Assembly: GCF_036324505.1 (NCBI RefSeq)
Contig: NC_086367.1
Coordinates: 19,022,578-19,086,577 of the forward strand
Direction: 5' to 3'
DNA length: 64,000 bases
Origin: Eleginops maclovinus
Taxonomy: Eukaryota > Chordata > Actinopteri > Perciformes > Eleginopidae
Positions 1 to 12,883 of this stretch are shown here, in pieces. Positions within the stretch are counted from its first letter, which is position 1. Each line of letters begins with the position of its first letter. The position numbers and the translations under genes are program-made. Below the pieces are notes generated by a model. That model worked only from the letters and a program-made list of their open reading frames with translations, was not told the origin of the DNA and did not search any database.

Positions 1-1268
1 CGGCATGATGCTGTTTGCCTCCAGTGTTTTTTATTAGACATGAGGCGTGATAAATACAGTTAGATGAAGGATCCAACCTTGCGTGGGCCTCCTGACACCA
101 GATACCAAAGCCTGTGTGCGTCAAGCTGCGGGATTCGGAAAAAGAGCACATGATGTAGGCAGTCAGATGATAAAGCTATACCTTACATAAGAGACCCCCT
201 CAGTCAGTCAGTAAATAGCATCAGGAGAGCCAAGGCCGTAGAGGTGAAGTCCTCTGAAGCCCCGCCGTCTCCAATTTCATCTTTGTGATGTCAATCAGGG
301 CTTACTGCCTTGTCCTGAGTTCAACTTTGGTAACACACTGTTAACATTTCAATTTGTGGGGGTTAATTCTACAGCAAACAATCTTTAGGCAAGTACTTCT
401 ACAGGAAAGCAAATGTAGTATCCGTTTTCTGTGCAACCCATAAAACATATTTAATACAGGTCAATAATATGCTTTGTTCCTCGTTATCTCAACCGTGATG
501 ATCTCATTCTGTCCCGGCATAAGTTGTTTTCCACACAACAACACGCAAAGGGATTTTGTTACTAGTTGCGGAGTTGGAGATGTGCAGCTTTTCTACGCTC
601 AACTAAACTGCTGTCATACTGTAAATACAGGGGTCTAGTTGTTGGATGCATTTTTGATGAACAAACATGGTTAGCAATTACAAAGATGACTTATTCTCGT
701 TCTAAGTAAAAGTCACCCTAATGTGTTTCCATTGAAAGGCTTTAATGTGAAGCAGCAGCAGTAACTTAATACAGCTCTGACTGAGAGAGGGATGTGAATG
801 AGATGAAATGACACTCGATTACATAGTACATCGTTTCTTGAAAAATACTTTATAGAGAGGACATTACCTAATGTAAAAACATAACATTTGTATAACAGAA
901 AAAATACCCAAAATAGATTGCATTAAGAAATTGAAGGCAATTTTTAAAATTGGGGTCATTTTTCTTCAAATTTTAACAGATTAGTGGGAAAAAAGATCAA
1001 ACATTTACCTTTATTTTAATTACTTTGTGTCTATTTTGCATCTAAATTCACCAGAAGAAAATGCCAAATTTGCGTATTTGAACAATTGAGAAGATTTGTA
1101 ATACAAAAAGGAATGGTCTTAATATAAATAATACATTGGGAAAGTTTTGTGATGGTTTCCCTTGTTGAAATGCTGACACTATTCGCCTGCAATGTCTCCC
1201 CTAAAATGAAATTGGATGACATATTGTGTCCCTTTCTAAGAACCTTTCTTTTGCTCCTTTCTCCTCAG
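1..1268 (+). other. tmem229b: Intron or upstream region of tmem229b ending in a splice acceptor
   Basis: This AT-rich stretch has no long reading frame or recognisable gene. It ends in a pyrimidine-rich tract (about 1240-1265) followed by CAG at 1266-1268, a good 3' splice site just before the tmem229b coding exon. I infer that upstream noncoding exon(s) and the promoter lie to the left of the window. I saw no long simple repeat or transposon end here. Confidence 0.65.
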
Positions 1269-1293
1269 ACCTGCCACGTGTTATAACAGATAG

Positions 1294-1866
<573 letters not shown>

Positions 1867-3898
1867 ATGAAGGACTTACAGAATCTGATCGCCTCGCCCA
1901 TTAACTGTGAGGGGTGCAGACACACACACTGCTGTGTACTCTGGGCTGGTGTGCAGAGGTGTATCAGAACAGAAATACAACAAACTAACTCCTCATTCTC
2001 TCTGCTGTCTACAAGGACATGCTGCTGCTGCATCCCATAACCCACACACATATTTCCATGTGGGGGTGACCTTAAGGAGATCAAGGTCTTAAATGACCCA
2101 GATTACACACTTTCAATATCTCCTGTCCCACAGACTGCAAAGAACCTCTAAATAAAAAAAACACTGTTGCAAAGATTAGAGTTATCATCCGGCGAGGGAA
2201 CACATTCAAGAACAATACTTTTGTCTTTCTAGGGCATATCAGTCTGAAAGCAGAACGCTTGCTGCATAGTATCCTAATAAAAAGTAGCTACGGCTGTAAC
2301 ACGTTCTTTTTAAAATGAACATATTGTACCTTTAGTATTATTCAAAGTACTGTAGTAATGTAGCTACATAAAGCTCTATAAGAACAAACCCTAGAGTGTC
2401 ATGAAGAATGTTTTAGTGAATATCGACAATGCCTGGGGAGAAAATGCATGAAAAAAGTTGTCTTCCAATATAATATACATTTTTAGAATGTCATACTGTA
2501 CCTCAGTCTGCTGTGTGTGTGTGTGGGAAGTAGAGCCGGTTGACCACAGATCAGTTCCTGGTTGTTTATGTCTTGAAAGCATGTTGGAATCTCCTCGAAC
2601 AAGGCACTGAAACCCAAACTGTTCCCGGTGAGCAGCATCACGACCCTGCATGGCAGTATGAATGGGTGTGTGTTTAGGCTAATGTGAGGTATTTCTAGGC
2701 ACTAAAATGATGCAGTCCATTCGCCATAATAGCAGGGGCGTTTTTTATTTTATTTGAAATGATTATGAGTCATGAGCAGCAGCATAAAGCACCAAAGAAA
2801 AGGTTTTCATGTCTGGATGTCCAATTGTCATTCTGTGAAACAATTGTGTTGTTTTTTTCTCATGCTGGCTGCCACCTTTAACAAAAGCGTTTGCCCATTG
2901 ATGAAGTAGCAATAGTACATTTTGAGTGACACACTAAGACAATTTTTCACGGTTGCTAGATTTTAGTTTTTCCAATTTAAGAACAAATGTCCCATTCACA
3001 AGTTTTCCCCCTCAAAGTGTTGTTTACTACCCCCATTCTTTTTAATATTATTATATAATAGTTAGTTGGGTGAAAGACATGTGTGTGAGGAAATATGCAG
3101 CCGTGTGGTTTTTTCTTTTTTACTTAATTAATTGAAGAAAACCCTCTTTTTTTTGCATATATTCTAATTTGCTGCTCATGTATTTGTAACATAATGATCT
3201 GTGACTCTCAATCAATTTGGTTTCCTTGGTGAGCAAGGAACTTTGTGATATTTTACCTGAAACGACAACCCACAAATGCAACGGTTTATCCATGATATGA
3301 TGAAAGTACTCTGAATGCTCCAAATAAACTCAACCACACAGAGATTATAAACATAAGATTATAAAAGCAACCCTAGATCAACTGTAACTGGATTTTTGAC
3401 TTTAAAGTCAAACAAATAAAGTAAAACGGGTACTAAACTCTTTTCACATGGCATCCAAGATACCAAGGGATTGAAATTACACATTCATTTGAAATGTGTT
3501 TGCTTATTCACTATTTATATTACTGAGTCAAGCCTAACATTTAGTGTAGACAATAGTTACATAATTCAAATTCAGCTTTTCCCCGAATCCTCGCCTCCAC
3601 AACACAACTGGACGTGGCTGGATGGTGGCTTAAGTGGATGGAGGGTTGTGGCTGCAGTGGCATGCAACGTTTTCCCCCCTCACTGTCTCCCCTGCAAGTC
3701 CAGAGGGTGCGTGGCAGGAGGCTGTAAACACGTGACAAAGTGCTGCCACCCTGTGGACACTCGAAAAGGCAGCTGTGTGAAGTATCCTTAATAGGTTAAA
3801 AAAAAAAAGGATTTCATTGTATAGTTGTGTTATTATTATTTATATATGTATATGATTTTGTTTGTCATACATTTATCAAAAGGCCTAAAAGCAATAAA
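1867..3898 (+). other. tmem229b: Probable tmem229b 3' untranslated region with alternative poly(A) signals
   Basis: No coding frame follows the stop at 1864-1866. Canonical AATAAA hexamers occur at 2151-2156, 2276-2281, 3415-3420 and 3893-3898, so the transcript could end soon after 2170 or 2300, or extend to about 3.9 kb. Which one is used cannot be told from sequence alone. Short reading frames in this stretch lack family resemblance and are treated as chance. Confidence 0.5.
2151..2156 (+). terminator. Proximal AATAAA poly(A) signal
   Basis: This canonical hexamer lies 285 bases after the tmem229b stop codon and runs into an A-rich stretch. It is the first plausible cleavage signal of the gene. 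A second AATAAA at 2276-2281 is the alternative. Confidence 0.4.
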
Positions 3899-4161
3899 GG
3901 GTTCTGACCCAGCTATGATTTCTTAGCTGCAGGCCCTTCACTTTTCTCTTAAAAAATCTAATAAACTACATTTTGATGACTGACTGATATGCAGCTAAAA
4001 TCTCTATCTACTTGTACTGTATTTATGTATTCCTGCTTATAGTGGATGTGCATGTACCGTTATAAACTTCTGTTCTGGTATTTTTACCTTAAAGCTATGT
4101 GTCCAATTCTTCCTCCAAACTGGTATTATCAAAACACAAACAAATAATGCTCACAATTTGT

Positions 4162-4224
<63 letters not shown>

Positions 4225-4250
4225 GACTGTCTGTCTGTTGTCTGTCTGTC
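4162..4250. repeat. TGTC tetranucleotide microsatellite
   Basis: About 22 units of TCTG/TGTC run almost without interruption, with one A substitution and one shortened unit near the right end. It lies beyond the probable tmem229b 3' end and is probably polymorphic in length. It has no spacer structure and is not a CRISPR array. Confidence 0.97.
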
Positions 4251-4878
4251 ATAAACATAGGTCTATTGATTTGCTCAGCTATTCTTCTGATCATTCATTT
4301 TCTTGCTCATCCAATAATGCGTTTTGCAACTTGTGACAGCAGGGGCTGGCAGCGAAGCCATAACCTTTCGATTGGTAGACAACCACGCTAATACACTTAA
4401 ACATTCAGAATCAACACATTTGGAAACACATGGTTTACACTGAACAGAGTACGATATTCCCATTTGATGTTGTGGAGTAGAAGTACAATGAGGCAGAAAA
4501 TGGAAATACTCAATTTAAGTACTGTAAGTAGGCCTACCTCAAATTTGATCCCAAAAATCCTAGTCTAGATTATAAATAATTGTTTTTCAAATAAACAAGG
4601 TTTTGGTGCTTCTGGAAATTAATCTATTTATGTTGTCTGCTGAGGTGTTAAAAAGTGCACTCAGTAGGTTAATAAGTGTCCCCCCCGCATTTGGTGCCAG
4701 TAAATCCCATATTTATTACTCTTAGTAGCCTATTGGGGTTTGGTGAAAGGGGACTTAAATGTATTACGACAATTATTATAATGCTAGGGCACTGTTTTAT
4801 AAAAATAAAGGACAAAACATAAAAAAAAGTTTCAAGTTTGAATTAATAGTTTGAATTCGCCAAATCCCCATCATAACA
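4251..4878. other. Intergenic spacer upstream of the YY1 element
   Basis: This is AT-rich sequence without a gene, lying between the tetranucleotide array and the candidate promoter. Short runs of C (about 4680-4686) and A occur. I saw no clear TATA box at a fixed distance upstream of the YY1 motif, which fits a TATA-less initiation site if one exists. Confidence 0.5.
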
Positions 4879-4888
4879 AAGATGGCGG
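4879..4888 (+). promoter_or_regulatory. YY1-type AAGATGGCGG promoter element
   Basis: AAGATGGCGG matches the core YY1 motif that often sits just downstream of the start site of TATA-less vertebrate genes, where its ATG can serve as the initiator codon. The orientation is plus. With the strong GTAAGT donor 120 bases downstream, it suggests a transcription start facing right, away from tmem229b. The surroundings are only modestly CpG-containing and are not a clear CpG island. Confidence 0.45.
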
Positions 4889-5008
4889 TCCAACGGCAGG
4901 AAATAGAACTGCAACTTTGGGATCTAAATATTTTTTTAACGGAATGGTTTTTCATCCAGAGGTTCCGAAAAGACTAAAAGGTATCTAAAAAGTTTCGTCA
5001 GCGCAGCA
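4879..5008 (+). other. Candidate first exon of an unidentified plus-strand transcript
   Basis: The segment starts at the YY1 motif and ends at a consensus donor, GTAAGT, at 5009-5014. A weaker donor (AAAAG then GTATCT) lies at 4980/4981. An ATG inside the YY1 motif (4882) opens a 31-codon frame that stops at TAA 4975-4977, before both donors, so it would be a short upstream or micro-frame, not a spliced protein start. The peptide is acidic/amphipathic with a WFF aromatic cluster at residues 22-24. I do not recognise it. If real, the next exon lies far downstream or outside the window. Chance cannot be excluded. Confidence 0.35.
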
Positions 5009-6333
5009 GTAAGTGTTTGTAAAATAACTCCTTTGTTATATTGGAAACAACCCAACAACTTTAGTTTGTCAACGTTAGCTTTCTAGCTAACATCTGTTGC
5101 GTAATAACTGTTGCTTAACCTGGCGCGAGTAGCTTCGTTAGCTTGGTAGTTAATTGGCCTAGCATAACACTTAGAGAAAGACAACGGTATTTTATTTTAT
5201 ATCTGATCATTTGATGATGAACTTGACAAACACAAACTCGAAATTAAAAGTCTGCTGGTGTAACAAGGGTTTTTGTTTACCATAATTGTTAAAATAGTAC
5301 TTAGCAGCAGACACATGCTAATAAGACTAACGTTTGACTGACATTGACATCTATAGACCAATGCAGCATAACTAAAAACAATAAGATGTAATTCTGATGT
5401 GGGGGCAACTAATAGTTAAACATTCTAAACATATCTTGTCGTCTTTCAATTTATGTGTGAGTTGTTGTTCAAATGTGTCATTACAGCAAGAGGTTTTTGT
5501 GATTTCAAAATCTTTATGTGACATTTCCATGATTGATTTGATGACATTTTCAGGTTTTAACTCATGAATTCTGTATATAAAATAATACTTTTGTCATTTT
5601 CATCCATTAGCTTTCGAAAGGACATAACTAAAACACAGCTCCTATACCTCAACACATAGGCAGTAATAACTTAAGCTGCAGGACCTTCTTTTGGCCACTT
5701 GATGGCTCTTTTTCACCAGAAAAGACAAACCAGCTGGATTCATTCAGCATGAGGACACAGGTTGATCCTGAGTCATCAGTCTTCATTTACAGGATAGTTT
5801 GTTCAGTAGGCTGTTTTTATGACTGGGCTTACTAAGCAATGAGACACAGATTGGCTTACAATATAACATTGTATGTAGGACAGTTGTACCTCTTTATGTG
5901 AACTAACGTGCCTGCTCACTTCAGTCAATATGCAAATGTTACGTGTCAAGCATTTGACAGGTTATGAGTTCGCGAGCATAATAAAAAATCAATTCATTTA
6001 ATTTCATTAATGCTTTTGATGACAGATATCCATTTGTTTTACAGTATAGGCCTCAAGCTAAAACTTCCACCTCCACCCACTCCTACTGCCACACCTTGTG
6101 TCGAGTAGTGAGAAACTGGGTTACGTGTCTTGGCAAATCCTTTAATTGGCTCAGAGTCCCCTGTGGCCCTGGAACCTTCCTCTAAAGCAATGCCTACCTA
6201 CAGTACCTGCGTGAGGGTGTGTTCACTTCACACACTCGGCTGCACTAATGGCATGAACCTGCTGTGGCCCTGCCTCATTTGGCACTGTCAACATGTGGCT
6301 TCATCACGCCTCCTCCAATCAGTCACTCGCACT

Positions 6334-6343
6334 CCAAATATGG
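6334..6343. promoter_or_regulatory. Perfect CArG box (possible SRF site)
   Basis: CCAAATATGG fits the serum response factor consensus CC(A/T)6GG exactly. It lies in a GC-richer, repeat-free patch (about 6050-6400). A ten-base match can occur by chance in 64 kb, so function is only a possibility. Confidence 0.25.
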
Positions 6344-8199
6344 AGATTCACAACCTGTAATCTGTTCTGTGGAAGTGTCCTCCCCGAGGCAGATTTTAGG
6401 GCCTGTTTTGTGGGAGTGTGTTGTGTACATGCTGTAATGTGTTTTTAGTTTCACCAGGCTTTTCTTGTGTGATTTCATTGTTCTCATTGTCAGGTTTTCA
6501 AGTTGCGTAACAGGAAGTGCAGATGGATAGATGTCTAGGGATTAATATAAAATGTGTTAAACAGTTTGACCTCATTCTGACTACATGTTGAGGTGAAAAT
6601 CCAAACATTTTTAACACATTCACACATTTTTAGCTTCACGTTATGATGCCTAACGTTACATCACTTTCTTTAAACCTTTACAAACTGAACTAAAGTTACT
6701 TTTTAACCAAATATTCTCTGGTCTAGCTCAAAACACAAATACACTGAATCTGTTAGTTCCGTGTCAAACTGCCTGTTTGTTTATTCAAAGGCTACCAACG
6801 ACATTATCTACAATTCACCTATTAATTTACTTTAGCAGTTTAGACCCTCTTCTGTCCTGCGTTATTACAGACCTGTGAACTAACCACGAACACTTTTGGA
6901 TAGGAGTATAGCAAAAACACTGAAATGGATCTTTGGCAATATTTTGGGGGATCCTAGGCCTGTACAGTTATAGGGAAAATACTTTTATACAAATATATCC
7001 TCAGACTTAACATACTTGAATTGTGATATTAAATTTGAGTGTGCAGGTGTGACGGCACGATGATGTTTTTAAGTCTTTCGGACAGTTGAATGTCAGGTTG
7101 GCATTGGAGAGTGGTGGGGCGAGTGACGGCGTCATGGTGCATTTGTTGAGCGTCAGTGAGGATGTGTTGGTGGTGGTGGTGGTGGAGGGGGCGGTGTGCA
7201 GAGGTGGACTGTAAACTGACAAAATGAAAAGTTCCGTCAAATCAGGTCAAGACCTTAACATTTGCATTTCCACTGAATCAGAGCCGGCGAAGAAAGAACG
7301 CTCCATTGAGGGGAAACTTGTTTGACGTGTGAATGGGCGAATGCGTCAGGCCTTCGCCGAGCACATTAATGGCTTCACAGCTTTGGACAGAGTCTGGGTC
7401 TTTTGCTCAGATCCTGCTGGAAAACTCAGGCCTTTTTTAGTCACTTTTTCCCCATGTGTAGGCTGCTTGGCAGGCGGGCCCTCCTGCAGTCAGGGTTGGA
7501 CTCGCAGTGGAGGGAGAATTGCTCGTTGATCACGCTCTCTTCTTCCTCTTGACCTTACTGTACTGTAAGTCTTTATGCTCTTCTGGGAGGCAAACAAATC
7601 TTCTGAAGAAGCCACCAACCACCAAATGGGTCATGACACTTCTTTGAACCGGCATGTCAAAGAAGACCCAAACCCACTTTTGGCCAGCTTTTTACAGTAC
7701 GGAGTGCATACTTGTGTTGTAGTTGAATATTGTTCTTTTCATCATCAAATATGAGGCTTCTGTGGCCAACCAATATTGTGTTGATCATTCTCTCTTTGGG
7801 GAAACAAGAAAAGTTTTTGAACCCTTTTTTTATAAACTTTCATCTTTCAAGCATCCTTTTAGACATCTGTCTGCATGTGTTGTGACAACGTTTAACTCAT
7901 TTGTGTATATTCCATAAAACCAGACCAACAGTTCTCATGTCCCTGTGGATCCCAAGAGGTTACTTTAAATCAGTCATTTCCATTTCCTGTCTCAAGACAA
8001 GTAAAATGTGGCAAAAAGATGCCATGAGATGACAGAAAATGTAAATTGTCCATATTTGGGATACCTCTCACTTATCTTCTCAACATGTCAGTTAGTAAAA
8101 CGAAACATGATATGTGGAAGTGCTCCTAAACCCACAACAACAGGCAGCAGGTTTGTGCCCATTGGTTATTGACAGTTTGCAGATGTAGCGCTGCCGTTT

Positions 8200-8660
8200 G
8201 GTTAACGGTCACAGCTTATCTCCTGCGAGGCTTTTGCATATCGAGAAGGAGCAGCTCTTTCCCACGCTGCTTTACAAGCATTTGCTTCAGGAGTAATTGT
8301 TTCAGATGGAAGTGTGTTGAGTGGGAGTTATCACAGCTGCCTCTAATGTAGTATAAATCACTTAACCTGCGGAAGATAAAGTGCTATTACCAAAGCCTTA
8401 ATTGAGATATTATTGAGTATAAGGTACATCTGACTCAGAGGAGTTAAGAGGGCTGCTGCAGTGATCTACAACATAAACAACTCCACAGCCTTATTTTCCT
8501 TCCAATATCAGTTTAAAGCTCTTGGAGAAAAAAAAGCGCTTTCATAATCTCGCAGCATTAAAGCACAACGGATCTAGGCCTGGGGTCAACACGGAGAGCC
8601 TGCCAAGAACAACAAATGTTCCCCCGCCCTTTGTGCTAGCTCCTTTCCATATTCAAACTT
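8200..8660. promoter_or_regulatory. Enhancer-like unique block
   Basis: About 460 bases without microsatellite or repeat-family sequence contain several TAAT/ATTA cores (near 8295, 8399 and 8409), GATA-type motifs and octamer-like AT runs within balanced base composition. Such blocks often prove to be conserved noncoding elements in vertebrate gene deserts. Conservation was not tested. Confidence 0.25.
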
Positions 8661-11166
8661 TGTTGGCAGTGTAAATAATTAACTTATAACATCCTGGATT
8701 TGAGTATATCAGATAAAAGGCAAATGTTTTTGATGCCTTGTTTCAGTTTGATTCTCTGGCGCCAGCTGTTTGTTTTGATGCAACCTACTGTTAATATTCA
8801 CAGAACAGAACAGCATTTGTTTGAAAATGTGGTTAAACTTAGTGCTACATTTTGATGGAAACTTGGCCTGTGAGAGCAATCTAACCCTAGAGAGATTACT
8901 CCTCTAAACCTTTCAGATGGTTTTATTTAAACACGTTTGAAGTCCAGAGAGGTTTAATTATCCAATTGTTCAGAATATATATAGAGTCCAGGAAATTAGA
9001 TGAGCGTTTGTACAGCAGGAGTGTTCTTTCTCCTTCCACGTTAAGCAGGACAAATATTTGTTATACACTTTGTAAACTTTGATTATAAAAAGTCCTCGAC
9101 TTCTACTTCAACTGGATACACACGCATACAGTGTAGGAGTTTTTCTTGTAATTTATTAGTCTTTTACTTGAGTAAATCATCTGAGTCGTTCCACCACTTA
9201 TTATCCATCCTGTCCACATTCTTGTGTTTTCCAGGATTATTAACAGCAGCTCTGCTCTCCAGGTACGCAACGTTGCGTGACTTATTGTAATAGCTGCTGG
9301 CAGGAGAGAAAATAAGAGCAGTTATTAAAATGAATGTGCTGCTGCTGCTCCTCCTGCAGTCCAGGAGGAGTTTGAACTGGGCTTTGACGCATTGGGACCA
9401 ACATTTATCCTTATTCTCTGTCAGTGTGTGTGTGTGCGCTGTGTGTGTGCACGTGTCATCCCTGCTTAATCTCAAATCCAGCCTCCTTTCCATTCTGGCC
9501 TTTTCAGATGTTTCTTGTGTTGGGCACGGATCAGAGTGTCTTATTTGTCCAGTGCCAGCTTCCCCTCAGCCCATCAGGCCCGGCGGCCCCAGCCTGCGTT
9601 GTGTCTGAACATGGTTCTCTAAGCTTCAAACAGACGCCACACTGTACTGGAGCCCCATTCCCTACTTTGAAGTGGGAATCCTTGCACTTAGCACGTTCTA
9701 ACGTCATCATAGTTTGGTTTTGATGGGATCCAAATGCCGAGGCTGGCTCTGTTATGCTGTCTCCTTCTGAACTACACGCTTTATTCCCGCTGTTTCTCTC
9801 CAGTAAACATGACCTTAGACACTGATTTGACCACCTAAGCTGCAGGAACTGGGTGGTGATGCTACCGATGTGTCCGTATGTCTGTCCGCATTAAGAGCAA
9901 TTAGTCCCATTTAATAATCTCCGGGCTGGGGTAGGAAGTGAACATTTAACTGTACATAACTCAAACCTAGCCACCTTTCAGCAGTAACATTTTCTGGGAA
10001 ATGATTTCAAATGTTTTTAAACTATTTTTCAATTAAATAAAGTTGAAAGAAATTGGATAAATGAACGTAATGTTTGTGTTAAATGGTTAAATGGTTCTGT
10101 TGGTTTTTGTGTGTTTTCATAGCAGCTCAGGATTTAAAAGGTCGTTGGAAGTCTTGGCAGAGGTAGATTAGTATAACAGTTTCCAGATTTACTTGATGGA
10201 TCAGCCTAGAATTGGGTACAGACATTCATATTTCCCAGACAAACCATCCTACTGCCTTTTATGATACAAACTTTTCATCTAGGGCCTCAGTGAGGTTGAT
10301 ATTTCGCCGATTATGGATTACCTGCCTTGTTGAATCTGCAGTCACGAAGGAAACTAAATAACACTAGTTTATTTCTGTGTGAGTGCGTGTAAGTTTGGAA
10401 GGTTCAAGCATAAGGAAACACAAAGCGATGAGTCACATGTTGCTGTTTTGGATGGTTTAAGTCCAGGCACATTTGTCAAAAAAGTTGGAAAATAACATTC
10501 ATCACGGCTGTATTTGATTGAAATTACAGACTGAATCGAATGTAAGCGAAGCAGGAAGTGGTGGGTGTATTTTCCCGCTCATTCCTGCCTCTGTGTAACT
10601 AAGGTCTGTCAGTATCTCTGTGAACAAATTTGTTTCGGGTTCAAATGTTCATCTCTGAGTTTGTGCCTAACCGCATTTAACGGATTACTGTTGCACCAGC
10701 TTTCTGTTTACACTCTGGAGAGCTTCGGTTGCTCTCACCTAAGTGTCTGCAAACAATATTTCATAATTCCAACAAGCAAAGATAAGAATCCAACAGTATT
10801 ACTCACGCCCTTGAGCTAAACTGCAAACGCTTCTTGTTGCATAAGCCTCCCCAGGCATGATCTGCCTGTCATGTTTTCCGACTGTGGGAGAAAGGCTCTC
10901 CTGTAGAGGGAAGTGTTTGGGTTTTCCACGAGAAGCTTCCAAGCCTCCCGCAGCAGTGTGGTGGCCGAGGCTGACACAGGCCTCTTGAAGAACTCCAGGA
11001 TGCCATTAGTTTGAGTGACTGGCTGCGGCTGCGAATGTGTTTGGGTCTCTGTACCTTCCACTCTGAGCAGCAGTGGGCTTTTTTTCCCTACCTGATGGGG
11101 GTTTAATATAGAAATAGACCAACAGCTGTGTTACTTCAGCTGTGGAGAAAGTATAAGCACAGTGGC

Positions 11167-11180
11167 GGGGGGGGGGGGGG
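11167..11180. repeat. Poly-G run (14 bases)
   Basis: A homopolymer of 14 G residues, prone to slippage and length error in assemblies. It lies about 200 bases left of the piggyBac-like element and has no evident function. Confidence 0.9.
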
Positions 11181-11376
11181 TAGCTTTAACTAATTCTGCA
11201 ATAGCTGATTTGATTGGCTACTTGGGGGCAGCTGAAACAAATTGTGGGCACAACAATGGCCTATTATCTCCCTTTAAGTTTATATATGAGTTCTTACTGC
11301 TGTCGCCTTGGTTCTGAAATAACTCACGGACATTTGTTGCATGTCATCACCTCTCTTTCCCATTTATTGACTGTCT

Positions 11377-12099
11377 TTAAAGGTCCCCTATTATGCAAAA
11401 TGCACTTTTTGGTGTGTTTTATACATAAATGTGTGTCCCCGGTATGTAAGGAGACTCACAAAGTATCAGAAAATACAACCCTCTTTCTTTTCCTCCTTAC
11501 TCACATCTCTAAAAACGGGGTACAAACGAGATGATCCAGAATTTCTGCCGATATGACGTCATATCCGAAATGTGGGCCGGCTTTACTTTGAACTCCTGGC
11601 AACGTCCCCTCCACGTGACACGTCCCAACCTATCGTCCGCAATATACAGTCGTGAGCTGAATCCCCTCCACAGCACCTCTGTGTCTCTGTGCAGGATGTC
11701 TGCAGGAGGGACTGAGAGTTGTTGTTTATATAATACAGATAATGTCTCTGTTCTAGTGGTAAACACTGAGAAGTGTTTCAGAAATAATGCTTGATGTGGT
11801 TTGAACATAATATGGGGTTTAATCACAGCAGCGTTTAGCTCAGTATCTCCTTAGAAACTTCTCTCTTCACAGAGAGCTGCATGACATCCAAAGGGGCGTG
11901 GCCAGCTTCAGCTCAGCTCAGATTTAAAGCGACAGTCACAGAATCAGCACTTCAGGAACAGGGCTGAAATAGAGGGGGATGAGGCATGGCCACAATGCGT
12001 GATCTGTTTGGTATTTTGAGCAAAACACTTCACACATGCATTTTATAGATATCGCCCTACAATATATTGTTGAAATATAGCATAATAGAAGACCGTTAA
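11377..12099. mobile_element. Nonautonomous piggyBac-like DNA transposon flanked by TTAA
   Basis: The element is bounded by TTAA at 11377-11380 and 12096-12099, the target duplication of the piggyBac superfamily. Inside these lie imperfect inverted ends: AGGTCCCCTATTATGC at 11381-11396 pairs with the reverse complement of 12080-12095, with 13 of 16 bases matching. The 723-base body has no transposase frame. Two overlapping open segments (plus 11531-11794, minus 11509-11826) show no resemblance to a known protein. The left end resembles a high-copy repeat seen in many teleost genomes. The element is probably mobilised in trans and is now divergent. The superfamily call rests on TTAA plus the ends; the exact family is not assigned. 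Confidence 0.75.
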
Positions 12100-12159
12100 A
12101 GAAAATTACAGCATTTGTATTATATAACAAAGAGAAAATACCCCAATAAAGTGTTTCTG

Positions 12160-12420
12160 TTTTTAGAGCTTATTTCCTGAAACCAATTGCCTGGTGGGGA
12201 CAAAGAGTGCTAGGAAATCTCTGAGCGTGAACTAAGAGTGTAAAGACAGATAAACAATGAGCTGAAAGTCAATTAAAAGCTCTGAACCGTTGGGGATTGT
12301 GGGATAATTCATTGTTAATTAATCACAACAAGCGGCTGTGCATGTCATTTGATATTGTTATAGTGAGCACCAGCTTTCAATCCTTCCATACTTTTAATGG
12401 AGAGCTGTTCTCCTGAAATG
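12160..12420. promoter_or_regulatory. Enhancer-like unique block with SOX/homeodomain motifs
   Basis: This repeat-free block just right of the piggyBac-like element contains AACAATG (SOX-like) near 12254, several AATTA/TTAAT homeodomain cores (about 12271-12325) and a TTAATTAATC run. Density and composition suggest a conserved noncoding element. Only comparison with other fish could confirm it. Confidence 0.25.
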
Positions 12421-12883
12421 TATTGGTACTTTTACAAGCAGAACCCCATCTTCTTCTTCTACGCCATTTCATAGCTTTTATCTCGGTGGGCGAGCACTGC
12501 AGTTTCAGAGCTCGGCAAACAGCTTTTTCTCTTTCTCAGTGTTTAGATTTCAGTTTTATATGCAAAACGTGCGCTAGGTCAAGCATGGTGCGTCCTGAAG
12601 CGCCGAGGGGCTTGTTGCTGTGGGGATGGCGAGCTGCTGTACAGGGGGCTACAGTGCGGCGGCTGTTTGTGCAGGTGTGCTGCAGTATGACGTCTTATTA
12701 TGAAATATATAGGCCTTCATAGAGCTTTTGTTTTTTCAACCATTTGGTGTGTTCAAAAAAGCCCCCATTTGAGAGTCATGGAAAACAGTGATTTCCGGCT
12801 CGGGGCTCTTCTGTGGTTCTGCCCCCACCTCCATCACCCTCGCTAACTGGTGAAGCTGAAAGCAGAGGGGGCACGGTCAGCGT

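Larger units (their letters stand above)
5009..11376. other. Noncoding stretch (intron or intergenic) right of the candidate exon
   Basis: No recognisable exon was found. Short open frames (for example 6130-6360, 7329-7529, 9330-9723) show no family resemblance. The contents include a perfect CArG box at 6334-6343, a GGT/GGAG-rich patch near 7164-7195, a repeat-free regulatory-looking block at 8200-8660, and a G run at 11167-11180. Confidence 0.6.

Noticed and set aside
4162..4250. Regular repeat that could be taken for a CRISPR array
   Set aside because: Pure tetranucleotide units without spacers, in a vertebrate genome.
7553..7568. Donor-like GTAAGT near 7563
   Set aside because: No open segment with a matching acceptor upstream; isolated GTAAGT hexamers are expected many times in 64 kb.
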